Assembly: GCA_002491245.1 (NCBI GenBank)
Contig: DKVO01000043.1
Span: 1-33,132, forward strand
Origin: Porphyromonadaceae bacterium UBA7176
GTDB lineage: Bacteria > Bacteroidota > Bacteroidia > Bacteroidales > Muribaculaceae
Length of the DNA stretch: 33,132 nt
Direction: 5' to 3'
A program made the position numbers and the translations under genes. Of the stretch, positions 8,202 through 16,377 are shown in pieces (position 1 is the first letter of the stretch; each line of letters opens with the position of its first letter). The notes under the pieces were generated by a model. The model saw only the letters and a program-made list of their open reading frames with translations. It searched no databases and was not told the DNA's origin.

Positions 8202-9832
8202 TTCTTGAATTGGGTGTCAAAGAAGTTGACTATCTTTGGTGAGCAGGCGCTCCAGAAAGGCCAGTCGTGTGCGCCGGCACGTTCGATATATGTGTATGAG
8301 GGTAGCAGGGGCGAGTTTTGCATGGCTTCATTGAATCCTTTCACCATTTCATAGAGAAAGTCCTCTGTGCCTATCTCAACAGTTATCGGGGACGGTCCTG
8401 GAATCCATATCATCTCGAAGAGATTGGGTGCGCCTTCTATATACACAGCCGGTGAGCAGGCATACATTCCGACAAATTTATCAGCATATTTGAGTCCATA
8501 GTATAGAGTACCGAACCCTCCCATCGAGAGACCTCCTATGCCGTGTCGGCCGTCGCCGCAGTACATCGCATCAACCGCAGGCATGAATTCTGTAAAGAAG
8601 AACGTTTCATAATTCATTCCCTTACCGGCGAAATTGTCGGTATAGAAACTGTCAAAGCCATCAAAACTTGCCTGCGGCGTCACGATAATCATTTCAGTAT
8701 CCACCTTGCCGGTGTATGAGGCTATGTTTCCTTGGTCGAGCCAGTCATTGTTGCCTCCGGAAGCTCCGTGGAGCAAGTACACGACAGGGAATTTTTTCAC
8801 GCCATCGAAAGACTTGGGCAGAAGTACTGAGTATTTCACCTCTCGTCCGAGAACCTCACTGTTAAAAGAGAGATCTTTCAGTTCTGTACCGCTCTTTTCG
8901 AGATAAGAGGCAAAGCGGATATTGAACGAAGAAGTGCCATTGTTACCGGCGAGGGTGATGAAACCAAGATTGTCTCCGCTGAAGTTGTAGAGAGTTTCTC
9001 CAGTAATACCTTCTACAGAAGAGATTGTAATCTTACCGGTAGTGATGTATTGCTTTTCACCACTTGGCGATACTACATATGTTCCTCCGGCCATTCCGTA
9101 GTCTGGTACAAGCCATCCGTTATCCATAAGCCAGGCCTCTGTCGGTGATCCGGCGATAGTGTATGATCCGGTGAGCCCGTCCATTCCGACACCTTCTGTA
9201 TTGATTGCATCGAAATACGCTGCATCGTTACCCGACGGGTCGGTGACTGTTATCGAATATTTGCTTACGCCAGGCACTACTGTTGTCTGCCAGGTGTTGT
9301 AATCAGTTATGGTTACGGGAGATACGTTCATCGAGATTGTGTAACCACTCGGTTCTGGATCGTCAACACCAATTTCAAAGTCGATAGGACCACGGTAATT
9401 GATTACGCTGCGGATACCATCACCACCGGTGAGGAGACCGGAAATGTAATATGTGTCATTGACTATACTTACTTCCAACGAGCCTTCGATAAAGATTCCT
9501 TTAGCTTCATTCCATTTGCTGATGAAACCGACGTATTGCATGGCGGCCGGTTCATCAGACACACTTGCCATTGGGGTGTATGAGCCGGCTTGGAGAGTCC
9601 ATTCACGCGATACCACACGTAGAGAAAGTGTGTTGCCGTTGTCATCGGCGAATTTCATGTTGAGGTATTTGAGCCCTTTCTTCAGCTTGTCGGTCTCAAG
9701 TGTATTTACCGATGTGAAATTGTATCGGTTGATGTTGTCGTATGTGCCCGAAAGGCCGTCGACCACATCATCGCTGCAGCTCCATAGCAGAGCTATAAGC
9801 GGCATGAGTAGAAAAATATATGCTTTTTTCAT
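8198..9832 (-). CDS. Lipoprotein CE1-like esterase with N-terminal binding-type region
   Basis: A 544-residue lipoprotein. The signal peptide ends in LLWSC with Cys19, followed by SDD, an acidic patch of the kind linked to surface export in Bacteroidota. About residues 20-300 are beta-rich, carry no motif I recognise, and could bind carbohydrate or act as a spacer. About residues 310-544 form a CE1-like esterase with VVYLLHGASGG, nucleophile Ser436 in GGLSMGGFG, a probable Asp in EIGTEDFLYE and a probable His in GAHDWPFW. A longer frame starts at 9889 but would overlap SusD and precede the signal peptide. The start at 9832 leaves 25 bases after susD. Its position directly after SusD suggests it acts at the cell surface, removing acyl groups at or before import. 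Confidence 0.88.
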   Translation of the reverse strand: MKKAYIFLLMPLIALLWSCSDDVVDGLSGTYDNINRYNFTSVNTLETDKLKKGLKYLNMKFADDNGNTLSLRVVSREWTLQAGSYTPMASVSDEPAAMQYVGFISKWNEAKGIFIEGSLEVSIVNDTYYISGLLTGGDGIRSVINYRGPIDFEIGVDDPEPSGYTISMNVSPVTITDYNTWQTTVVPGVSKYSITVTDPSGNDAAYFDAINTEGVGMDGLTGSYTIAGSPTEAWLMDNGWLVPDYGMAGGTYVVSPSGEKQYITTGKITISSVEGITGETLYNFSGDNLGFITLAGNNGTSSFNIRFASYLEKSGTELKDLSFNSEVLGREVKYSVLLPKSFDGVKKFPVVYLLHGASGGNNDWLDQGNIASYTGKVDTEMIIVTPQASFDGFDSFYTDNFAGKGMNYETFFFTEFMPAVDAMYCGDGRHGIGGLSMGGFGTLYYGLKYADKFVGMYACSPAVYIEGAPNLFEMIWIPGPSPITVEIGTEDFLYEMVKGFNEAMQNSPLLPSYTYIERAGAHDWPFWSACSPKIVNFFDTQFKK

Positions 9833-9857
9833 ATTGTGTTCGAGGTTTGAGATATTA

Positions 9858-11420
9858 TTACCAACCGGTATTCTGAACCATATTGCCATTCAGTTCCATC
9901 TCTTTACGAGGAATGGGAAGTAGCTTATGTTTCTCCTTGAATCCATATGAGGCATTGGAGAAAGCAGTGTTGTCAATTCCGCTTGAAGAGAATGCCGGAA
10001 TTTGTTTTCCGCGCTGCCCGAGATACTTCTCTCCCTCGCCCCATCGTACGATGTCCTGGAAGCGTACGGCCTCGAAGCACAGCTCAAGACGCTTTTCAGC
10101 TTTGACATCATCAAGGGTAGCTCCCGAGATTGGTGCAAGTTTGGCGCGGTTGCGGATAGTGTTGATGTATTCATCCACTCGTTTGCCATCGCTCATCACA
10201 TGTGCTTCTGCCGCGAGCAGGAGTACTTCGGCATAGCGCATCACTCGGAGATTGATGTACTGGAGCGCCTGGAAATATTCAGCGTTCATTATGCAGTCTT
10301 CTTTGAGTGCTCGGTTTTTCCAGTTGAAGTATCCCTCGTGACCTACAAGGCGTTCGCCGGCATTGACTGTCAGTCCGTAGTTGCTATTGAGTTCTTCGTA
10401 TGTGCGGATTGATGATTTGAGGCGATAGCCATCTTTACCCTCTCTGGCAACGAATGCGTCGTAGAGTTCTTTTGTCGGATTGATGAATCCATAGGTGCCG
10501 TTGGCAATCATATCGAGGCTGCCGAGGTTGATCAGGCCCGTACGCCAACCGGTCATGATATAGGTCATGGTCATCTGAGTCCATGCCTGTTCAGGATCAT
10601 TGCGTTTCTGTACCTCGAGCATAGCTTCGGAGCAGGCATTTGCCCTTGCATGTCCTATCATGTCGTAGTCGCCGGCGTAAAGTTCATATTTTTTCGAATC
10701 TATAACTTTGTCGAGTTCAGTGGCGGCTTCTGCATACTTTCCTTCGAACAGAAGGGCCTTGCCAAGCATGGCTTGGGCTGTTTCGACACTTACGCGTATG
10801 CCACCGGTCTCGTCGGTCGCATTGTTCTTTGTCGTTAGGGCTTTACTGTCAATAGCAGCGCGGAAATCGCTTTCGACTTGTGCCCACAGTTCTTCGTTTG
10901 TGCTGTTACCTTGATGGTATTCATCCGGTTGGAGCAGATGGTCGACAACCGGAGCCGTACCCCACAGCGACGCAAGTTCAAAATGTGCCCAGCCACGGAA
11001 GAAATAGGCTTCGGCTACTGCCTGTGCCTTGACAGGAGTATCCGGTTCAACTTTCTCTATTATGAGGTTGGCTTTATAGATTATGCCATAAAGTCCCTGA
11101 TAGAGACCGGCTATCATGCCGTGGTCGGTATCGAAAGTGTATTCGTTGAGGCGCTCCATGTCTGAGTTGTCGCCTCGCGAGCCGCCTCCGGTCCACACGT
11201 CGTCAGACAGAAGGTTTTTTACAAAATACCAGTTGTAGTAATTGTTTCCCCAGCTCGAGTACATCGAGGCTACGGCCTGGAGTGTTTCTTCATCGGTTTT
11301 GTAGAAATCGTCCTGACCGCCCATGTTGCCATGTTTGGGTATGTCGAGCCCGTCTTCGCAAGAGCTGAAGAGCATGGCCGCCGCGGCTAAACTTGCCGTA
11401 AGTATATGTTTGAATTTCAT
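9858..11420 (-). CDS. SusD/RagB-family outer-membrane glycan-binding lipoprotein
   Basis: A 520-residue protein with the lipobox LFSSC (Cys21), then acidic residues (EDG) consistent with surface display. The order of features is typical of SusD-like proteins: an early aromatic-rich stretch (YSSWGNNYYNWY), a helical TPR-like region (AYFFRGWAHFELASLWG, AQAMLGKALLFEGKYAEAATELD), and the C-terminal ending NMVQNTGW. It caps the SusC transporter and captures the ligand. The gene follows susC by 12 bases, the usual arrangement. Ligand identity cannot be read from the sequence. Confidence 0.95.
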   Translation of the reverse strand: MKFKHILTASLAAAAMLFSSCEDGLDIPKHGNMGGQDDFYKTDEETLQAVASMYSSWGNNYYNWYFVKNLLSDDVWTGGGSRGDNSDMERLNEYTFDTDHGMIAGLYQGLYGIIYKANLIIEKVEPDTPVKAQAVAEAYFFRGWAHFELASLWGTAPVVDHLLQPDEYHQGNSTNEELWAQVESDFRAAIDSKALTTKNNATDETGGIRVSVETAQAMLGKALLFEGKYAEAATELDKVIDSKKYELYAGDYDMIGHARANACSEAMLEVQKRNDPEQAWTQMTMTYIMTGWRTGLINLGSLDMIANGTYGFINPTKELYDAFVAREGKDGYRLKSSIRTYEELNSNYGLTVNAGERLVGHEGYFNWKNRALKEDCIMNAEYFQALQYINLRVMRYAEVLLLAAEAHVMSDGKRVDEYINTIRNRAKLAPISGATLDDVKAEKRLELCFEAVRFQDIVRWGEGEKYLGQRGKQIPAFSSSGIDNTAFSNASYGFKEKHKLLPIPRKEMELNGNMVQNTGW

Positions 11421-11432
11421 GACTGTCGCGTA

Positions 11433-14400
11433 TTAGAAAGAAACATTGAAACCGAGAACAACTTTTTTAGACGATGGATAAGCACCTTTGTCTATACCCA
11501 TGCCTGAAGTCGCATTTACAGCTACTTCGGGATCGAAACCCGGATATTTGGTGAAGCAGAAGAAGTCGTCGAGCGATGCATAAACTCTCAGATTGCTTAT
11601 ATGTGCTTTTTGAGTTAGCTTCTGAGGTATCACATAGCCGAGCTGAATCTGTTTGATTTTAAAGAATGTGCCATCGTATACAAGTGCGTCTGAAACTTGG
11701 TATTTATCCATGTTCTCTGCTCCGGCACGAGGAACTGTTCCGTTTGTGTTGGTCGGTGTCCAACGGTTGTCGAAGAAGACCTCTTTAAGTTTGTTTGCCT
11801 GAGGGAAGTCGGCGCGGTTGATACAGTTGAACACTTTGTTACCGGCAGCACCTGTGCCGAATACAGTGAGGTCGAGGCCTTTCCAGCCTATGTTGAGTGT
11901 AAGGCCGTAGGTAAGGTCGGGAAGCGCGTCGCCTATATAGGTGAGGTCTCCGTCGTTGAGGTCACCGCTTCCGTCGATGTCGGCGAATTGAGGATTACCG
12001 TTGTTGTCAAGACCGGTGAATTTATAGCCTCGGAAGTAGTATACGGGATATCCTTTCTCGAAGTAGGTTATGGTGGAGGTGTGGAATGTAGATCCGGCTA
12101 TACGGGCGATAGACGGGTCAAGGTAAGTCACTTTGTTTTTGAGTGTGGCGAGGTTGAATGTGGCGCTGTAGCGGAAGTCGCCGGCAAAATCGCGCCACGA
12201 CAGTTCCAGCTCCCATCCTCTGTTGCTCACATTGCCGGCATTCATGGGAGAGGTTGTGCCGCCGATAATGAGTGAAGGTACAGTGCCGTTGACAAGGAGA
12301 TCTTTGGTCTTTTTGTTGTACCAGTCTACAGTTACGCCAAGACGGTTGCGCAGGAAACGCATGTCGAGGCCTATGTCGACCTGCTCGGAAGTTTCCCATT
12401 TGAGTTTATTGTTGCCCATCGTGGAGGGTGCTGCCGATGTTATGTAGGAATTGCCGGGAACAAGTGGATAGATGCTACCCAAAGCCATATCAGTACTGTA
12501 GGGATATCCGCCGAGTGCGGCAAGTGAACCGTTTTGACCCCAGCTGGCACGTATTTTCACGTTGTCGACATAGCGTCGGGCGTTCTCAAAGAATTTTTCG
12601 TTCGATAATGTCCAACCGGCCGATACGGCAGGGAAGTATCCCCAGCGGTTTTCGAGCGGAAGTTTCGAAAGGTCTGCGGCGTCGGCACGAAGCGAGGCCT
12701 GGAGATGATATCTGTTGTCGAATTCGTAGCTTACACGACCGTAGTACGACATCTTGGAATTACGTGTTTTCTCACCGCCAACACCTTTGGTTGCCGAAGC
12801 GTTGCCGTAGTTGAGGAACCAAAAGAGAGGATCATTTTTCTTAAGTGCGTCCTCTTCATTGGCGCTAAGGCTACCCTGAGTATATGAGCTAACCGATTCC
12901 GAATACGACATACCGATCATGGCTGTTACAGTGTTGAGACCAATCTGTTTGAAGTAGTTGGCGAAGTTCTCCCATTGGTAATACACACTCTGTGAGTTTT
13001 GGGCGTTCATGCCTACATAGTCGCCGCTTTGGGTGGAGTTGCCCAGATAGGGGAGCGAAACGTTGGACTGGTGGCTCGACGAAAGTCGGTAGCCAAGACG
13101 GGATGTGAATGTAAATCCGGCAAAAGGCTTGAAATCGGCGAAAATACTGCCGGTGACGTTGAAACCACCGTTGCGGCCCACGCTGTTGTCGCGCATGATG
13201 AAGGGGTGATAGTTCTCGGCCGAACTGAGGAACTGTGAAATAGAGTAGTAATTCCCGTTTGCATCGGTGAGAAGATGCCGTCCGGCATTCTGCGCGTTAA
13301 TCATGTGGAGTGGTAGGTTGTCGGGACTGTACACAAACGGTGTGAGAGGATCCATCATAAGTGTCGAGGTTATCATGCTACCATATTCGTTGTTGGTAGA
13401 AACCTGACGGACATTATATTTTTCAATTTGGTTGGTCGTGCCTACCTTTAGCCATTTTTTGATGTCATATTCGGCGTTTATCGCAGCAGTCAGACGCTGA
13501 TAGTAGTCTTTGTTGCCGCCGACGATACCATTGTTGTCGAGATATGTGAGTGAGAGATAGTAGTTGCCTCGGTCATTGCCATTATTGAAGGAGATGTTAT
13601 GACGCTGCATGTGTCCGGTTTCAAAGGCCTCGTCTATCCACGATGTGTTGGTGATTCCGTCCCAGTTCTTGAGCATGTAGTCCTGTGTGAAGGTCTTGCT
13701 TTCGGTCATGTATTGAATATACTGCTCGGAATTGAGCATACGGGGTATTTTGGCCGGGCGATCCCATGTGTACTGGAAGTCGTAGGTAATCTTGCCATTG
13801 CCGGCGCTGCCTCGTTTGGTGGATATAAGGATAACACCATTGCCGGCTTCTGCACCATAGATAGCGGCCGAAGCTGCGTCCTTGAGTACTTCGATAGAGG
13901 CGATGTCGTTGGGGTCGATACCACTGATATCAGACAGACGGACTCCATCGACCACATAAAGAGGATCTGACGATACATTCGACGAATAGCCACGGACGCG
14001 GATGGTTGGCGATGAGCCGGGAGCGCTCGAGGCTGTTACCACTTGTACGCCGGCCGTCTTGCCCTGAAGGGCGCTCTGTGGATTGGTGATAGTACGGTTT
14101 TCGATGTCTTCGGCTTTGACCTGAGAGATAGCTCCCGTTACCGAACTTTTCTTTTGAACGCCGTAACCGACAACCACGATGTCGTTGAGAGCGGTAGACG
14201 ACTCTGTCAGAGTGACATTGATTACGCCTGCTTTCAGCACCGGCTTTTCGGCAGTGTCGTAACCGACATACGAATAAACGAGAGTGGAACCTATCGGAGC
14301 AAGTATTTCGTAATTACCGTCGATATCGGTTGTTACGCCCTTGTTTTCCCCCTTGTACACTATACTGACGCCGATAAGGGCTTCGCCGGTGTCATCGGTC

Positions 14401-14489
14401 ACTTGGCCGGTGACCTTCACCGGGTCGGCGGCACTTACCCACAAGGCCGTCGACAGCATCAGCATGAAAAATGCTAATTTTGCTTTCAT
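11433..14489 (-). CDS. SusC/RagA-family TonB-linked outer-membrane transporter
   Basis: A 1018-residue outer-membrane protein that imports oligosaccharides with energy from TonB. After a signal peptide (ending VSAAD) comes a carboxypeptidase-regulatory-like domain (VTGQVTDDTGEALIGVSIVYKG), then the family signature LNDIVVVGYGVQKKSSVTGA and the plug domain (NPQSALQGKTAGVQV). The long beta-barrel ends in FNVSF with a C-terminal Phe. A frame extension of 43 codons runs into the upstream carboxylesterase gene and lacks a signal peptide, so the start at 14489 is preferred. It follows the carboxylesterase by 43 bases and precedes susD by 12. Confidence 0.96.
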   Translation of the reverse strand: MKAKLAFFMLMLSTALWVSAADPVKVTGQVTDDTGEALIGVSIVYKGENKGVTTDIDGNYEILAPIGSTLVYSYVGYDTAEKPVLKAGVINVTLTESSTALNDIVVVGYGVQKKSSVTGAISQVKAEDIENRTITNPQSALQGKTAGVQVVTASSAPGSSPTIRVRGYSSNVSSDPLYVVDGVRLSDISGIDPNDIASIEVLKDAASAAIYGAEAGNGVILISTKRGSAGNGKITYDFQYTWDRPAKIPRMLNSEQYIQYMTESKTFTQDYMLKNWDGITNTSWIDEAFETGHMQRHNISFNNGNDRGNYYLSLTYLDNNGIVGGNKDYYQRLTAAINAEYDIKKWLKVGTTNQIEKYNVRQVSTNNEYGSMITSTLMMDPLTPFVYSPDNLPLHMINAQNAGRHLLTDANGNYYSISQFLSSAENYHPFIMRDNSVGRNGGFNVTGSIFADFKPFAGFTFTSRLGYRLSSSHQSNVSLPYLGNSTQSGDYVGMNAQNSQSVYYQWENFANYFKQIGLNTVTAMIGMSYSESVSSYTQGSLSANEEDALKKNDPLFWFLNYGNASATKGVGGEKTRNSKMSYYGRVSYEFDNRYHLQASLRADAADLSKLPLENRWGYFPAVSAGWTLSNEKFFENARRYVDNVKIRASWGQNGSLAALGGYPYSTDMALGSIYPLVPGNSYITSAAPSTMGNNKLKWETSEQVDIGLDMRFLRNRLGVTVDWYNKKTKDLLVNGTVPSLIIGGTTSPMNAGNVSNRGWELELSWRDFAGDFRYSATFNLATLKNKVTYLDPSIARIAGSTFHTSTITYFEKGYPVYYFRGYKFTGLDNNGNPQFADIDGSGDLNDGDLTYIGDALPDLTYGLTLNIGWKGLDLTVFGTGAAGNKVFNCINRADFPQANKLKEVFFDNRWTPTNTNGTVPRAGAENMDKYQVSDALVYDGTFFKIKQIQLGYVIPQKLTQKAHISNLRVYASLDDFFCFTKYPGFDPEVAVNATSGMGIDKGAYPSSKKVVLGFNVSF

Positions 14490-14532
14490 GTTGTATTGAT
14501 TTTGATTGGTTATGAATGAAATTATTTTTCTG

Positions 14533-16164
14533 TCAGAAACTGCGTTTGCCGGCCATTTCCTCCGTGATTTTGAGAAGTTTGCGATCGAAATTATGGCGTA
14601 TGCTGCAATCGTTGTCAAATATCATTGTCGCGCCTCCGTCCTTGTCATAGGCCGGCCATTCTGGTAATGAGGGTGTATTGGGGTTGCCGGTTCGGGCGAA
14701 AGCTATCCATGCGTCCGATATCTTGTCTGCCAGTTTCATCGCTCCATCTCCACCTCCGGTCATCGATGCATGTATGTCGGCGTTGTTGAATACGAATGGT
14801 ATCTCCATGCAATGAGTGCTGCGCAAAACGCCATCGAGCACAGGTGATTCCCAGGAGAACATGTACATATACACCGGAGCTCCGCCTTGCTCAGATTTAA
14901 GGTCTCCCTGAGCTACAGCACCGGGACGGAATCGGGTATCGAAATCTATGAGGTCTTTGGGCTGGAAGTTGGGATATGCTTCGCCATATGCCTTGATAAA
15001 TTCATCGGTTTTGTTTCCATATATGCGCTCTGCGAACGAACGGGCCATTGTCATGTCTGCGTTTCGTAACATCGGTACATAAGTTGTAGGCGAAAACTCA
15101 CACTTGGTAGTACCAATTATCATCGGTATGTCGCGGCTTATTTCCGGAGCTTTACCGTCGAACGGATGCGTCGGAAGCACTTTACCGTCAACGCTCGGTG
15201 CCCAGCCGAAAATGAAAGTTCCCTCAAGCGCCCCCTGTGCCTCGACTTCGGCACGAACCTTTGCGACAGCTCTGTTTGCAGCCGCGAGCAAGACGGGGTA
15301 GGGTATCGTATCTATAGCTGAAATATTGTTTGCCAAACCAAGTTCTGCAATAGTCTCGCGGCCGATGCGTCGCGACATGTCAGAATTCATATTGCGGAGA
15401 ACCGAACCGCTTTGTACAATTGCTTTATGGAACAGACCTTTTGCATCCGGCATTGCAAGAAGCGTCGACACTTTTCCACCACCTCCGCTTTGGCCGAAAA
15501 TTGTGACATTAGAGGGGTCTCCGCCGAATTCTTCGATATTCTTATTCACCCATTTGAGTGCTGCTACAATATCAAGCATGCCGGTGTTGGCTGAGTTGGC
15601 ATATTTTTCGCCGAAATCGCTTAGGTCGAGAAAACCGAGCACATTAAGACGGTGATTTAATGTAACTACCACTACATCGCCTTTCAAGGCCAGATTTGCA
15701 CCGTCGTATCCTGGTAGTTCCTGTCCGCTTCCGGCAGAGAATCCTCCCCCGTGGAGCCAAACCATCACGGGCCTTTTCTTACCATCCTTACCCGAAGCCT
15801 TGGTCCATATGTTCAGACGCTGGCAATCTTCACCACTAAATCCGTCATCCCAGTTGAATGCGAAGGCTATCGGGTCGTTATACCAGCCTTGACGAACATC
15901 CTGCGGCGCCGTCGGCCCGAAATTGCGGCAACTTCTGGTTTCTGTCCATGCATTAGCGTCAACAGGCGCTTCAAATCTCTTTGCCTGGGCGTATGGTATA
16001 CCTTTATAAGTATTCACTCCTTGGGCATCCCGGTAGCCGGCTATGCGTCCTTGGCTTGTGTTTGCAGTTATGCCTTCGGTCTGGATATGTCCGACCGGCG
16101 ATTTGGCCAGCATCGATCCACATAGGAGCAGACTCGTTGCGATAGTTAGTATATGTCTTTTCAT
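14533..16164 (-). CDS. Type-B carboxylesterase, secreted
   Basis: A 543-residue carboxylesterase of the large COesterase family (esterase/lipase type B), distinct from the CE1-like esterases downstream. The signal peptide ends at MLA. Family marks are GIPYAQ, EDCQRLNIWT, the oxyanion sequence VWLHGGGFSAGSG, nucleophile Ser226 in FGQSGGGGK, a probable Glu in GTTKCEFSP and a probable His in STHCMEIPFVF. The triad is complete. It would hydrolyse ester bonds, perhaps of aromatic or bulky acyl groups on sugars. Unusually, it is the first gene of the operon, ahead of SusC. It sits opposite the divergent regulator across 213 non-coding bases. A TAnnTTTG match about 26 bases upstream is the probable operon promoter. 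Confidence 0.93.
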   Translation of the reverse strand: MKRHILTIATSLLLCGSMLAKSPVGHIQTEGITANTSQGRIAGYRDAQGVNTYKGIPYAQAKRFEAPVDANAWTETRSCRNFGPTAPQDVRQGWYNDPIAFAFNWDDGFSGEDCQRLNIWTKASGKDGKKRPVMVWLHGGGFSAGSGQELPGYDGANLALKGDVVVVTLNHRLNVLGFLDLSDFGEKYANSANTGMLDIVAALKWVNKNIEEFGGDPSNVTIFGQSGGGGKVSTLLAMPDAKGLFHKAIVQSGSVLRNMNSDMSRRIGRETIAELGLANNISAIDTIPYPVLLAAANRAVAKVRAEVEAQGALEGTFIFGWAPSVDGKVLPTHPFDGKAPEISRDIPMIIGTTKCEFSPTTYVPMLRNADMTMARSFAERIYGNKTDEFIKAYGEAYPNFQPKDLIDFDTRFRPGAVAQGDLKSEQGGAPVYMYMFSWESPVLDGVLRSTHCMEIPFVFNNADIHASMTGGGDGAMKLADKISDAWIAFARTGNPNTPSLPEWPAYDKDGGATMIFDNDCSIRHNFDRKLLKITEEMAGKRSF

Positions 16165-16189
16165 ATGGTATAGTGTTAATTTCCGTTTG

Positions 16190-16197
16190 CAAAATTA
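16190..16197 (-). promoter_or_regulatory. Candidate -7 element of the PUL operon (no -33 box)
   Basis: On the minus strand TAATTTTG matches TAnnTTTG and would start transcription about 20 bases before the carboxylesterase. No TTTG-like -33 box occurs 18-21 bases upstream. That fits a promoter that needs an activator such as the divergent hybrid regulator. Confidence 0.5.
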
Positions 16198-16323
16198 TTA
16201 TCGCATAAGCAATCGTATTTTCTGATGTGTCCAAATGGTTTGTATAATTGACAAAGAGGGCTTTTCAATTTGTTCATTTTGTTTGTCTTTGCGTTCAAAT
16301 GTCTAAATATGTGGGTCATAGGA
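16198..16323. promoter_or_regulatory. Divergent intergenic region, probable regulator-binding zone
   Basis: An AT-rich region between the PUL operon and its regulator. It contains CAAATG twice (16232-16237 and 16296-16301) and a short interrupted dyad, TTGT-n7-ACAA (16240-16254). These are weak repeats. The binding-site role is inferred from position between regulator and target operon. Confidence 0.3.
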
Positions 16324-16354
16324 CTTGGTGTATCATAAATAATCAATATCTTTG
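16324..16354 (+). promoter_or_regulatory. Promoter of the hybrid two-component regulator
   Basis: CTTG at 16324-16327, then 19 bases, then TATCTTTG at 16347-16354. This is a near-consensus Bacteroidota promoter giving a leader of about 17-20 bases before the ATG at 16378. Confidence 0.65.
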
Positions 16355-16377
16355 CATCGGTGATACCTTAATGATCC

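Noticed and set aside
9833..9889. 19-codon extension of the lipoprotein esterase
   Set aside because: It runs into susD and places the lipobox too far from the N-terminus.
11697..12275. 192-codon plus-strand frame opposite susC
   Set aside because: Antisense to the SusC barrel; composition is that of a shadow frame with no recognisable motif.
14490..14618. 43-codon N-terminal extension of the SusC gene
   Set aside because: It overlaps the carboxylesterase coding region and puts the signal peptide inside the protein; the ATG at 14489 begins a normal signal peptide.
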